Shown here in pieces: positions 24,688 to 33,188 of a stretch of DNA of 60,079 nt. The stretch lies in NCBI GenBank assembly GCA_016219925.1, contig JACRJU010000007.1, positions 1 to 60,079 on the forward strand. Direction: 5' to 3'. Made by a program: the position numbers and the translations under genes. The stretch is from Candidatus Uhrbacteria bacterium. Its GTDB lineage: Bacteria > Patescibacteriota > Patescibacteriia > UBA9934 > GWF2-40-263. Position 1 is the stretch's first letter; each line of letters begins with the position of its first letter. The notes beneath the pieces were generated by a model. It worked only from the letters and a program-made list of their open reading frames with translations. It made no database searches and had not been told where the DNA came from.

Positions 24688-25524
24688 ATGAATCAAAAAT
24701 ATTTTCCTGACACTCAAACAGCCATTACAGAGATGAATCGTCTGATGATCTTAAGAAATTTCAGTCCAGCCACGTGCAAAAGTTACGCTGGTTGTGTGCG
24801 CCGTTTCCTCGAACAACATCCAGAGCAAATCAACACTCCAGATCCACGAACGATTGAAACATTCCTTTTCGTCTTGATTGAAAATGGATCTTCCTCACAA
24901 ACCGTCCAGTCCTATTGGCAAGCGATACAATTTTATTACCGCGAACTTGTCTGTATCAATATCCCCTTTCGCATGAAAACACCCAAAAAAACATCCCGTC
25001 TTCCCACTACGCTATCGCATCATGAAATTGAACGCATTATAAATAGTGTCATCAACCAAAAACATAAAACAATGATCGCGCTTGCGTATGGAGCCGGATT
25101 AAGGGTTTCTGAATTGGTGAAATTACACGTTGGTGACCTCGATTTCGAGCAGGGTGTTCTTTATGTGTATGAAGGAAAAGGAAAAAAGGATCGAATAACG
25201 CTTCTCCCGGAAGCATTACGCCATGATCTGGAATGTGCATCAGTCGGAAAAACACCAAATGATTTTTTATTTGCAAGCGAACGTGGTGGGCGTTTATCAA
25301 CTCGATCCATCCAACTGGTGTTTACGAAAGCGTTACGAAAGGCTGGCATCACCAAACCCGCGACCTTCCATTCCTTACGGCATAGTTTTGCCACACATGT
25401 GCTCGAACAGGGAATAGACATCCGCTTTATTCAAAAATTGCTCGGACACGCAAACATCCGCACGACCCAGCGATACACGCATGTATCCACCGCATCCATC
25501 CGCGCCATCAAAAGTCCGCTTTGA
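24688..25524 (+). CDS. Tyrosine recombinase (XerC/D- or integron-integrase-like)
   Basis: 278 residues with a complete active site: R139 (GAGLRVSELV), K166 (GKGKKDR), H228 and R231 (FHSLRHSFATH), H254 (LLGHANIRTT) and nucleophile Y263 (RYTHVS). The N-terminal SAM-like core-binding domain is present (FSPATCKSYAGCVRRFLEQ). It could be the chromosome-dimer recombinase or an integrase of a mobile unit; the ILRNFSPATCKSYAGCVRRF start is also seen in integron integrases, but no attC array is visible nearby. The 3' end overlaps the convergent hydrolase gene by 17 bp. Transcription appears to be attenuated. Confidence 0.92.
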   Translation: MNQKYFPDTQTAITEMNRLMILRNFSPATCKSYAGCVRRFLEQHPEQINTPDPRTIETFLFVLIENGSSSQTVQSYWQAIQFYYRELVCINIPFRMKTPKKTSRLPTTLSHHEIERIINSVINQKHKTMIALAYGAGLRVSELVKLHVGDLDFEQGVLYVYEGKGKKDRITLLPEALRHDLECASVGKTPNDFLFASERGGRLSTRSIQLVFTKALRKAGITKPATFHSLRHSFATHVLEQGIDIRFIQKLLGHANIRTTQRYTHVSTASIRAIKSPL

Positions 25525-26740
25525 AAGTATCAAATTTCATCTTCGCAACAAGCTCACCGATCAACTTCGGATCGCGATCCGTCATAGCCGTTCCATGTCC
25601 GATGCCGGAGCGCTCAATCAAAATAGTCTGTGTGGGGTTCAACGCATGCAACCGACTCACGGTCTCAAATGAATAGGTATCATCATCGCTGGCAACAAGC
25701 AAAACGTGCCGTGTCTTTTTGAGCGCTTTAATAAGCGGCTCCGTTTGAATCCCGCGAAAATCCAAACCGGGCGAAAGGGCAACAGCCACAGGAATTTCTG
25801 GATGATCCCCCAATGCTTGAATGGCCAGATTCGCTCCAATCGATGCACCGATCATCACGATCTGTGCATCGGAAAAGCCGTGCGTGTGCGCATAGTCAAT
25901 CGCCGCTTCCACATCAAGCCGCTTGGCTTGCTGTTGCACATCAGTGAATTTCTGATAATCGAGCGTCCCGCCCATCGTACTTTCTCCATGCCCGCGCTCA
26001 TCAATGGCTAGCGAAGCATAACCCGCGTCGCCAAGATGCTGTGCAAACCCCTCCCAACTTTCTTTTGTCGCCGGCATCATGTGCAAGAGGATAGCGATTT
26101 TCTGTTCGCTCGCCTGACGATACACCGCCGCGATCGAAACCTGATCTGTTGTTGTTAAGGTGATGTGTTCTTCCATAAAAGATACGGGGTTGAGCATCTG
26201 ATCCAAAATCGGTTGAATGTCTCCTTCGTATTCTGTCAGCGCAATCGTCGGAAGCGCATCAAAAACGATCGGCTGACCTTGGGCGACCGCGAGCGCGATT
26301 GCCGCGGCCCGGTGATGGCCTTCGAATAACACTATCGTCTGATCTTGTTTCACAAAGAGTCCGATGAACTGCGTTCGAGGCGGGAATGAGGCGAGTCGCG
26401 CGCGCACCCCGACATTTGAGGCAACCCACGAAGTTTGCTCGCGCACCAAATCCTCAAAGGTGTGCCTATTCTTTTCCTGAAAATGCTCCTGCCATCCTTT
26501 GAACGGTCCAATGCGCATTGCCGGAATGATCACGTTCGGCTCTGTGATTTCATAAAGGGTCCAACGCCGCTTGTCTGCTCCAAAAATGGCCACCTGATTC
26601 CCCCGCCAGGCCTCCCATGAGTCCCATCCCTTTTTTTTGGCCAATTCCTGCCAGACCGGGTCAGAGCCCTCGCTCGCTCTCCAAACCTCAAAGACCTCAT
26701 CCCATGGAACGTCGCGCGACCGTTTCAATTGTTGAAACAT
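25508..26740 (-). CDS. ParB-like motif protein fused to alpha/beta hydrolase
   Basis: About 410 residues. Residues ~1-190 contain IVLFEGHHRAAAIALAVAQG, which resembles the GxHR motif of ParB/sulfiredoxin-fold domains, after a segment FEDLVREQTSWVASNVGVRA. The C-terminal ~220 residues are an alpha/beta hydrolase: nucleophile elbow MIGASIGANLAIQALG (GxSxG), acid in VASDDDTYS, His in SGIGHGTAM, and oxyanion loop around LLHMMPATKESWEG. The start at 26740 is preferred over an upstream ATG (26818); neither has a good Shine-Dalgarno. Substrate unknown. Confidence 0.7.
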   Translation of the reverse strand: MFQQLKRSRDVPWDEVFEVWRASEGSDPVWQELAKKKGWDSWEAWRGNQVAIFGADKRRWTLYEITEPNVIIPAMRIGPFKGWQEHFQEKNRHTFEDLVREQTSWVASNVGVRARLASFPPRTQFIGLFVKQDQTIVLFEGHHRAAAIALAVAQGQPIVFDALPTIALTEYEGDIQPILDQMLNPVSFMEEHITLTTTDQVSIAAVYRQASEQKIAILLHMMPATKESWEGFAQHLGDAGYASLAIDERGHGESTMGGTLDYQKFTDVQQQAKRLDVEAAIDYAHTHGFSDAQIVMIGASIGANLAIQALGDHPEIPVAVALSPGLDFRGIQTEPLIKALKKTRHVLLVASDDDTYSFETVSRLHALNPTQTILIERSGIGHGTAMTDRDPKLIGELVAKMKFDTFKADF

Positions 26741-26938
26741 ATGGACAAAAAAGTCATTTTGTGTTCTAGTAGAGGTGAACCATAACCGGTTTTCTGTATG
26801 AAAAGCCCATCTTCGCACGTGTGCGTCTACTGTCGGTCAGGCGCAACAAATGGTCGTCGTTGTCAGAGCGGACACACTCCGCAGAGGGTTTTTGCCCCAA
26901 AAAAAGGCCCTTCGAGCGGCTGGAACCGCAAAAAGAGT

Positions 26939-27202
26939 TCATGATCGACCTGATCGTCTACTCATCCACCACCGTTTAAACCACGGCATGGTGAGGGTTG
27001 AGATCATGAAGCCAACGGCCGGAACAATCGAATTTAACCACGGATGAGAAATGTGAATTGTCCACAGGTAAATCCCAATGGCTAAATAGGTGAACCCCAT
27101 CAATAACAGTCGGCGTGTCCAGCTTGTTTCCCACGCCTTGTCCAACGAAACGCGCTCATTGCGCGTTTCTATGTTTTTCAGACGATCTTCAATAGAAATC
27201 AT
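26939..27202 (-). CDS. Small two-TM membrane protein
   Basis: 87 residues: charged N terminus (SIEDRLKNIETRNERVSLDK), two helices (LLLMGFTYLAIGIYLWTIHI and WLNSIVPAVGFMISTLTM) and a basic tail. Small 2-TM proteins of this shape are frequent in CPR genomes; function unknown. The longer frame upstream is the translated dispersed repeat and is excluded. Confidence 0.65.
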   Translation of the reverse strand: MISIEDRLKNIETRNERVSLDKAWETSWTRRLLLMGFTYLAIGIYLWTIHISHPWLNSIVPAVGFMISTLTMPWFKRWWMSRRSGRS

Positions 27203-27218
27203 ATCTCGATTTAGGTTT

Positions 27219-27250
27219 GTCCCCTCGACAAGCTCGGGGGATAAAGACGC
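27219..27250. repeat. Dispersed 32-bp repeat, copy 2
   Basis: Differs from 724-755 by one base. A second, diverged gctcgggggataaa follows at 27316-27330, so the whole 27219-27330 gap is repeat-derived. Confidence 0.75.
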
Positions 27251-27380
27251 GACCTTATTGCCTGAGCCTGCCTGCCATGAGCCTGCCGAATGGTCGAAGG
27301 CTGTGCTCGTGACGCGGCTCGGGGGATAAATGGATCTTTCATTCCCTCCTCCCCTCTTTTTTATGTTACCATCTAACCAT

Positions 27381-28703
27381 ATGATCAAACGTTTTATCTA
27401 CCTCGTTCCTATTCTTGCCATGTTGGCTTTCGGAACTTCAACCGCTTGGGCACAGACGACAGACGCGTCGTCTGCCGCCGATACTCAAGTGGAGGCTCTC
27501 GCTTCACAAGCACAAGAAGCCGAACCCACATACGACGGCATCACCGTTGAGGAACCGCAACAGGCCCCATCCGGATTTGGACTCTTATGGCGCGGACTGC
27601 GTGAGCGTGTCTCGCTTGCGCTCACATTCAATCCGATCAAGAAGGCCGAGAAGGCGATGAAGTTCGCTGAAGAGCGGATGTTGATCGCGGAGAAAGTCTT
27701 AGATAAATCTACCGATGATCAGGCCAAAGAGCAAGCGAAAAAAATGCTCGAAAGGGCCGATCAGTTGATGGAGCGGGTGAAGTCGAGCCAGCAAGACGCT
27801 CTGCAAACCGGCGAAGAATCGCAAACGACGCGTTTGCTGAAAAATCGCGCGACGCAATTTGAGCGTCAGCAAAAAATTCTGGATCGTATTGAACAAAAGA
27901 CCGGCGAGGAGGGAGACGACGTGCTCGAACTGCGCGAAAAATTCGCCGAGCGCGGAAAGGAGCTCGAGCAGGCGATCAACAATGAGCAGGTGCCTGAAGA
28001 AGTGCGTGCGCATTTGAAAGACGTGAAAGAAAAAATCGAGGCGCATGCCCAGGAAGTGCAGACGCATGTGGAGCAGGCCCGCGAACTCATGCAACAAATC
28101 CAACAAGGAAGCGAGGATGCCGCCGCCAAACTAGAAGCTCTTCGACAAGAGCGGCGCGATCAGTTGGATAAGCAAATGGAAGAGGGGAAAAAATTCAAAG
28201 AGCGGTTTGAAAAATCTTTTGAAAAAAAACTGGACGACTTGAAATCAAAAGCAGAGGGCGGGGACGAAAAAGCTTCCCTCATGATCCAAAAAATTCAAGA
28301 ACGCCCAGAACTCCAGGGAATGTTTGAAGACCGCATGGGGGCGTTTGCTCCACCGGTTGAAGGAGAAGAGGGAGCACCGACGATTAGACAAGAAAATGAC
28401 GGAGAAGTTGGCATCCCGGCGGATACCGATCGGCGCAAAGAGATGATGAAGGGACGAGCGCAACGGGTTGAAAAAGAGCGAACCCAACAAAAAGAACAAC
28501 CCGAGCAAGAGCCAGGCGATGATCAAACAGAGCCGTCTCGCGAACCGATGATGGCTAAACCGGAAGGCGTGTTCGATCAAATGAAAAATTTTTTTAAAAA
28601 AGATAAAGAAGAGCGAAATGAAGGGCCACGCGAGCAAGGCGAATTTAAAGGCAACGCTGGACCCCAAGGTGCTCCGGGAGGATTCAAAGGACCACAACCT
28701 TAG
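27381..28703 (+). CDS. Secreted DUF5667-type helical protein
   Basis: About 440 residues. A signal peptide (IYLVPILAMLAFGTSTAWAQ, cleavage after AWA) is followed by FGLLWRGLRERVSLALTFNP and KKAEKAMKFAEERMLIAEKV, the DUF5667 pattern. A long region of charged heptads (residues ~110-300) should form coiled coil, and the tail is disordered and rich in E, Q, P and G, ending GGFKGPQP. DUF5667 proteins are surface or secreted and of unknown function. Starts at 27381 because the signal peptide begins there. Ends convergently, with 4 bp overlap, on the Gmad2 gene. Confidence 0.75.
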   Translation: MIKRFIYLVPILAMLAFGTSTAWAQTTDASSAADTQVEALASQAQEAEPTYDGITVEEPQQAPSGFGLLWRGLRERVSLALTFNPIKKAEKAMKFAEERMLIAEKVLDKSTDDQAKEQAKKMLERADQLMERVKSSQQDALQTGEESQTTRLLKNRATQFERQQKILDRIEQKTGEEGDDVLELREKFAERGKELEQAINNEQVPEEVRAHLKDVKEKIEAHAQEVQTHVEQARELMQQIQQGSEDAAAKLEALRQERRDQLDKQMEEGKKFKERFEKSFEKKLDDLKSKAEGGDEKASLMIQKIQERPELQGMFEDRMGAFAPPVEGEEGAPTIRQENDGEVGIPADTDRRKEMMKGRAQRVEKERTQQKEQPEQEPGDDQTEPSREPMMAKPEGVFDQMKNFFKKDKEERNEGPREQGEFKGNAGPQGAPGGFKGPQP

Positions 28704-29203
28704 GGAGAAAACACGATAGGGATTTCCAGAAAGTCGTCATTCTCTGGCAAACCAGAGGGATTATCTTTTCGCAGAATCACAAATCCATTGTTGCCGGTTG
28801 TGGGTGTTTCAAACTCAAGAGTCGCGATAAACGGAACATCCTGCGAGGTCATCCAATCACCCTGAGCCTGGGCTTGTCCTTGCGCGATGATGTTTCCATC
28901 CCAATCTGTGAGTTCAACCGGAAAGCTTGCTTCGAAAAACCAAGTCCCGGAAACGGACCCGCTCACCACAAGCGGGGAGGATATCAAGTCAGCTTCTTGA
29001 GGAAAATCTAGGGTTACCGTGGCCCCTTTATCCGAAACAAACGCAAACGGCTCGACAGGCTCATCTCCAACGTCGGGGACGTCATGGCTTCCTTCATCTA
29101 AGGACGCCTGACCCGGCTCTTCCAGCGGCACAGGCGGATGAACGAATCGAAAGATCCACACAGCGACGAGTACGAGAAGAAGAACAAGAAAAATATTGCG
29201 CAT
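28700..29203 (-). CDS. Membrane-anchored Gmad2 immunoglobulin-like protein
   Basis: 167 residues. An N-terminal anchor (NIFLVLLLVLVAVWIFRF), a Pro/Glu linker, then one Gmad2-type Ig-like domain: SSPLVVSGSVSGTWFFEASF, WDGNIIAQGQAQAQGDWMTS and FVILRKDNPSGLPENDDFLE. Such domains are found on spore-related and CPR surface proteins and probably bind other surface components. Fourteen bases before the glycosidase-like gene on the same strand. Confidence 0.85.
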   Translation of the reverse strand: MRNIFLVLLLVLVAVWIFRFVHPPVPLEEPGQASLDEGSHDVPDVGDEPVEPFAFVSDKGATVTLDFPQEADLISSPLVVSGSVSGTWFFEASFPVELTDWDGNIIAQGQAQAQGDWMTSQDVPFIATLEFETPTTGNNGFVILRKDNPSGLPENDDFLEIPIVFSP

Positions 29204-29217
29204 ACATTGAAAAAATT

Positions 29218-30381
29218 TTATTTGTATTGAGCCGGTTCATAGACATTGCGCGCATTCCACAGAATCCATCCGGAGGCACCGGCATCGCGCGCGGCTTTGA
29301 TCTGCGCTTCAATTTTATCAGAAGTATACACCGCACCAATGTCAAAATCCTGAAGCCAGGGTCGCCACTTGGCACGTAACTGTTCGTCCGATCCAGACCA
29401 GAATCCGTGCGTCAATCGCGTTCCTTCATCAAGCGAGCGTCTCACAATCTCATAGGGCGCTTCAGCGGGATTGGCAAATCCTTCAAACCCATCGGGATAA
29501 TGGGAAGGATACACCATCGGAGAGACCCAGTCCGCATACGGCAGAGCGTCCACAAGCCGCTGTCCGATATTGAAATCGCGATACGACCAAAAGGTCATTC
29601 CGAACAGATCGAATGACACAGGAATCTGATCGGCTTGCATCGCTCCGCCAACACGCGCAAAAAATGTCTGCATGATCTGTGTCATGGATGTCTTTCCATC
29701 ATAAACCGGATAGACGATCCGATTGACGGCTCCGTCAGACGCAAACCGCACATAATCGAATTGGACCTCATCGAAACCGCGCGCGTAGGCTTCGCGCCCG
29801 AGGGCAATCGCATAGTCGGCTACTTGTAGAGCGGTCGGATCCAACCACAACGAACCGATTTTATCTTTCCACAACTCGCCACCAGCGGTGCGCATTGCAA
29901 GCTCCGGATGAACACGGGCAAAGGCGCCATCGCGCATCACGGCAATGCGGGCAATTCGATAGACTCCCTCATCGGCTAACATCGTCGTGAGAGCATCCAG
30001 ATCGGCAATAGCCGGACGTGGCTGTCCATAGAGTTTCAAGAAATCGTCTTGTGGAGCAAACGCAAGCTCGCCATCGTCCATTTTCAAATCAATAACCACG
30101 GTGTTGAGTCCATATTCTTTGAGGTACGCAAGCAACTCCTGTGCACGCGCAGACCCTGCGGTTGTGGCGGTCCAATAAAATCCGCGCACTTCGCTTGGAA
30201 GAGCGATGTGAACCATTGTTGGGGTGTGAACAGCCGTCGAGGTGATTTCTTCTTGAGGTTCAGATGAGGCGGCTTCGGGATGGGGCGCATGAACCACAAC
30301 CACCACAGTCATCACAATCAAAAACACAGGTAGCCCCAGAAGCCACCCGTGTTTTTTGATGTTGTGTATGAGGGGACGCAT
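29218..30381 (-). CDS. Membrane-anchored putative glycoside hydrolase (DUF4015)
   Basis: About 387 residues. Signal anchor (GWLLGLPVFLIVMTVVVVV), then a TIM-barrel domain of the DUF4015 / putative glycoside hydrolase kind: GFYWTATTAGSARAQELLAY, LNTVVIDLKMDDGEL, EVQFDYVRFASDG (acidic strand end, likely active-site Asp), PVSFDLFGMTFW, YADWVSPMVYPSHYP and GASGWILWNA. Family members are predicted to cut extracellular polysaccharide. Start taken at 30381 because an upstream ATG falls inside an inverted repeat. Confidence 0.82.
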   Translation of the reverse strand: MRPLIHNIKKHGWLLGLPVFLIVMTVVVVVHAPHPEAASSEPQEEITSTAVHTPTMVHIALPSEVRGFYWTATTAGSARAQELLAYLKEYGLNTVVIDLKMDDGELAFAPQDDFLKLYGQPRPAIADLDALTTMLADEGVYRIARIAVMRDGAFARVHPELAMRTAGGELWKDKIGSLWLDPTALQVADYAIALGREAYARGFDEVQFDYVRFASDGAVNRIVYPVYDGKTSMTQIMQTFFARVGGAMQADQIPVSFDLFGMTFWSYRDFNIGQRLVDALPYADWVSPMVYPSHYPDGFEGFANPAEAPYEIVRRSLDEGTRLTHGFWSGSDEQLRAKWRPWLQDFDIGAVYTSDKIEAQIKAARDAGASGWILWNARNVYEPAQYK

Positions 30382-30402
30382 ACCCCAATGTAAGACTTTT
30401 TG

Positions 30403-30470
30403 CAAAATAAGATGAGATTTCGTTGGAAGAGGTGTCTGGGTGCCCGCGAAACGAAAGATCGCTTATTTTG
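30403..30470. repeat. 68-bp imperfect inverted repeat
   Basis: Arms 30403-30424 and 30450-30470: caaaataag and ttcgtt on the left are mirrored by aacgaa and cttattttg on the right, with a diverged centre. It lies between the cyclophilin stop and the glycosidase start. Confidence 0.6.
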
Positions 30471-30486
30471 GAAAAGGTCAATCAAG

Positions 30487-31092
30487 TTATGGCTGATCTT
30501 CAACCGTCACAGCCTGCATCACATCGCCAATCTGAATCTGATCCACCACATCCATTCCATCAACGACGCGGCCGAAAATCGAGTACGCTTTGGGGAGCGG
30601 AACATTGCCAAGCATCACGAAAAATTGGGAGCCGTTGGTGTTTGGCCCGTGGTTGGCCATGGCCACAACGCCGCGTTCATACGCATGACCATCGGCCAGT
30701 TCATCTTCAAACTCATAACCCGGGCCGCCTGTGCCGTTCCCTTTTGGATCGCCCCCCTGAATCACAAACCCTTCTTCGCGACGGTGAAATGTCAACCCGT
30801 TAAAATAGCCACCTTGTGTCAGATAGACGAAATTAGAAACCGTTTTGGGAGCCGTGTCCCCAAACAATTCAAACACGATATCGCCTTTGGCCATCTTGAT
30901 GCGGATTTGTTTGTGCTGAATGTCTTTATCTGAAAGAACGCCGGGGAAAGCCCATTTTTGGGTGATCGGTTCAGTCACAGGCTGGTCATCATAGTTAATG
31001 GCTAAATCTTTTGGCTTCTCGGAGGAAGCTGGGGCGCATCCAGCGCCAACAAGCACGAGTGTGCCGAGCAAAACAAAAATAAAACGTTTCAT
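30487..31092 (-). CDS. Cyclophilin-type peptidyl-prolyl isomerase, lipoprotein
   Basis: 201 residues. A lipoprotein signal peptide with lipobox LVGAGC, then a cyclophilin domain: FELFGDTAPKTVSNFVYLTQ, GLTFHRREEGFVIQGGDPKG with the catalytic arginine region (FHR), GVVAMANHGPNTNGSQFFVM (GSQFF) and FGRVVDGMDVVDQI. It should help fold proteins outside the cytoplasmic membrane by cis-trans isomerising Xaa-Pro bonds. It follows a small membrane gene by 2 bp. Confidence 0.93.
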   Translation of the reverse strand: MKRFIFVLLGTLVLVGAGCAPASSEKPKDLAINYDDQPVTEPITQKWAFPGVLSDKDIQHKQIRIKMAKGDIVFELFGDTAPKTVSNFVYLTQGGYFNGLTFHRREEGFVIQGGDPKGNGTGGPGYEFEDELADGHAYERGVVAMANHGPNTNGSQFFVMLGNVPLPKAYSIFGRVVDGMDVVDQIQIGDVMQAVTVEDQP

Positions 31093-31094
31093 AG

Positions 31095-31460
31095 CTATTT
31101 TTGTGTGGCGACATCCGTCGAGCTGGCGGCTTGCGCCATGGCTCCGACCAAACGCGCTGGTTGTGACTGGGCGATCACCATGCCAGAAAGCATCGCAACC
31201 AAAATGGTCATAAGCGCGACAAGTCCATTGATGCGCATGGGCACATGGTCGCAGTTACTGCACTTCGGGACAAAAACGAATCGTTTTTGGATTTGATAAA
31301 TAATTTTCTGCACCGGCTGTGTCGGAACAGATTCGTGCACGCTGGCATGAACAGCCTTTTTGGCTGACGCCGGCTTTTTCGTTGCCGCTTTTTTAGCGGA
31401 CGCTTTGGTCGATGCTTTGGCCGACGCTTTGGGAACGGCGAATTTTTTTGGACTTGGCAT
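31095..31460 (-). CDS. Lys/Ala-rich membrane protein
   Basis: 121 residues. The first ~45 residues are a Lys/Ala/Ser tract (KASAKASTKASAKKAATKKP) like histone H1-type tails, then a CxxC (PKCSNCDHV) and one transmembrane helix (LVALMTILVAMLSGMVI). It could be a DNA-binding or RNA-binding protein tethered to the membrane. No family recognised; start at 31460 where the basic tail begins. Confidence 0.55.
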   Translation of the reverse strand: MPSPKKFAVPKASAKASTKASAKKAATKKPASAKKAVHASVHESVPTQPVQKIIYQIQKRFVFVPKCSNCDHVPMRINGLVALMTILVAMLSGMVIAQSQPARLVGAMAQAASSTDVATQK

Positions 31461-31513
31461 AATCCTAAAGAGCATTAAATATAGACAGAGTATACCAAAC
31501 TGTTGCACGAAGC

Positions 31514-31951
31514 TCAATGTGAACCATCAAGTACAGCAATCCCTGTCGGCGCGGAAAGGGTGATTTGCGCTTCGAGCGTCCCGGATGAAAGATCGACACT
31601 GGTCGCGAGCGGCTGCCACCCCTTCTCATCTGTATAGGAATAAACAATCAATTCCGTCAGATCGCGCACGCGCGGTTTCCAGGATTCGACAATCGGGAGC
31701 GTAAGTGTGGGACTAAACTGTTGGTCGCGCACATCGGGCGTGAGCACATAAAAAGAACTGACGCGAGGCAATGGAGATTCTTTTGCTACGAATGAAGTCG
31801 GCTCAATCACGGTCTGACGCACCAAACGAGATATCCCCGCGAGCGTGACAACCCCATCGGTCGAACGCGCAAACACCGATTCCGGTACGCGAGCGGCGAG
31901 CATAAAAAGCGCTCCAGCAAAAACCAGCACAATGACCGCGACCTTTAACAT
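31514..31951 (-). CDS. Signal-anchored protein of unknown function
   Basis: 145 residues: N-terminal hydrophobic segment (VAVIVLVFAGALFMLAARV) followed by a beta-rich extracellular domain (ELIVYSYTDEKGWQPLATS, TLEAQITLSAPTGIAVLDG). No motif recognised. It lies between metK and the Lys/Ala-rich gene on the same strand. Confidence 0.6.
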   Translation of the reverse strand: MLKVAVIVLVFAGALFMLAARVPESVFARSTDGVVTLAGISRLVRQTVIEPTSFVAKESPLPRVSSFYVLTPDVRDQQFSPTLTLPIVESWKPRVRDLTELIVYSYTDEKGWQPLATSVDLSSGTLEAQITLSAPTGIAVLDGSH

Positions 31952-31991
31952 ACGGGATTATTGTACCATACAGATCTCTGCACGAATCGCC

Positions 31992-33035
31992 TCACGATTC
32001 GGGTTCCCAAGGCAGTCCCGCGCGTCCGAACGCGCCATATGTGGCCGTGCGTTGATAGATCGGCTGGCAAAGTTGAAATCGTTCAACGATCGCTTCAGGT
32101 CGAAAATCAAACTGCGTTTTGATAAGAGCGGTTAAATCCATTTTTGACCCGCGCGATTTTTCTCCCATCCCAACCGCATGCACATGTATCGGCTCCGCGC
32201 GACCCATCGTATAGACGAGATTCACAAGCGCCGCGGTCGCGAGACCTTCCCCCACCAAAAAACAGGCCGCCGCGCGCGCCCCGTACGCACCCGAACGTTC
32301 TGCGCGTAGAGGATCTTTGCCTCCCAATGATTTATCGCCATGCGGAATCAAACCCCCATAAGTATCCACGGTCACTTTGCGTCCGCTCGCTCCGGAGTCC
32401 GCACGAAATCCGCACACGGTAAACAGACCAATCGGGTTGATATAAATCTGAACACCCTCCTCGCCAACAAGGGGAATCACGATCCGTTCCAAAAGAGCAC
32501 TGCGCACCTCGCGCTCGCCTATGCTGACATGATGTCCGCACAAAAGCGTCACTGTGTGAACACGATCGCCTTGCATCGCGACCTGCACTTTTCCATCTGG
32601 TTTCATCCAAGAAAACGCCGGATCCGTTTTGCGCAAATCATCCAACCGCCGCGCAAGGGTATGAGCATACACCACGGCCTTGGGGAGTCGCTCGCGTGTT
32701 TCTTGTGTGGCATAACCATTGATGACAACCGTATCCATCACTCCCGTCTTCACCTGACGCATTTCCTCCGATGACGGAGCAATGTTCGCAAACACCTCCA
32801 TGTCGTCGGGATAGCCGATCTCTTGATAAATTTTCTTGGCAAGCGCGCCCACATCAAAATCCGCCTCCGACTGGACTTCTCCGCCAACCATCAGCATGCC
32901 ATGCGAGCCTAAAACATGCAGATCCAAACGGGCTTTGGGATCGCGACGCAAATACTCATCCACAATCCCGTCGGCGATTTGATCGCACACTTTGTCTGGT
33001 TGGCCAGCCGTAACGGATTCAACAGTTTTGAGCAT
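31992..33035 (-). CDS. metK: Divergent S-adenosylmethionine synthetase
   Basis: About 347 residues (family norm ~385). Clear MetK landmarks: TVESVTAGQPDKVCDQIADG, NGYATQETRERLPKAVVYAH, KPDGKVQVAM, SGRKVTVDTYGGLIPHGD and GGKDPLRAERSGAYGARAAA. Yet key positions deviate: the catalytic-histidine motif GHPDK reads GQPDK, and the GAGDQG loop is replaced by KTGVMDTVV. The enzyme normally joins ATP and methionine to SAM in a tetramer; whether this version is active cannot be told. queA in this window needs SAM. Start at 33035. Confidence 0.85.
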   Translation of the reverse strand: MLKTVESVTAGQPDKVCDQIADGIVDEYLRRDPKARLDLHVLGSHGMLMVGGEVQSEADFDVGALAKKIYQEIGYPDDMEVFANIAPSSEEMRQVKTGVMDTVVINGYATQETRERLPKAVVYAHTLARRLDDLRKTDPAFSWMKPDGKVQVAMQGDRVHTVTLLCGHHVSIGEREVRSALLERIVIPLVGEEGVQIYINPIGLFTVCGFRADSGASGRKVTVDTYGGLIPHGDKSLGGKDPLRAERSGAYGARAAACFLVGEGLATAALVNLVYTMGRAEPIHVHAVGMGEKSRGSKMDLTALIKTQFDFRPEAIVERFQLCQPIYQRTATYGAFGRAGLPWEPES

Positions 33036-33137
33036 AAGGGAAAAAAGAAGTAAGAAGATAGAAGGAAGAAGTAAAAAAAATGCGAGTGCGGGGAGACCAA
33101 AGATTATCACATTCACACTTATCCACAGCACTACTCT

Positions 33138-33182
33138 TGCGTTCGATTTTTGTTCGATCTATCATACGAACATAAAGCGAAC
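33138..33182 (+). promoter_or_regulatory. lexA promoter with symmetric operator
   Basis: gttcg-N6-gttcg-N10-cgaac-N6-cgaac spans 33141-33182, a palindrome built from two direct half-site pairs, resembling the CGAAC/GTTCG half-sites of Gram-positive LexA boxes. It surrounds a TATCAT -10 (33160-33165) with TTGCGT 16 bases upstream, so a bound repressor would block the polymerase. lexA starts 7 bases later without a Shine-Dalgarno. Confidence 0.75.
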
Positions 33183-33188
33183 ACTTCT

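Noticed and set aside
24688-26740. Integron cassette array downstream of the recombinase
   Set aside because: No repeated attC-type sites with the GTTRRRY core; the next gene is convergent and overlaps the recombinase.
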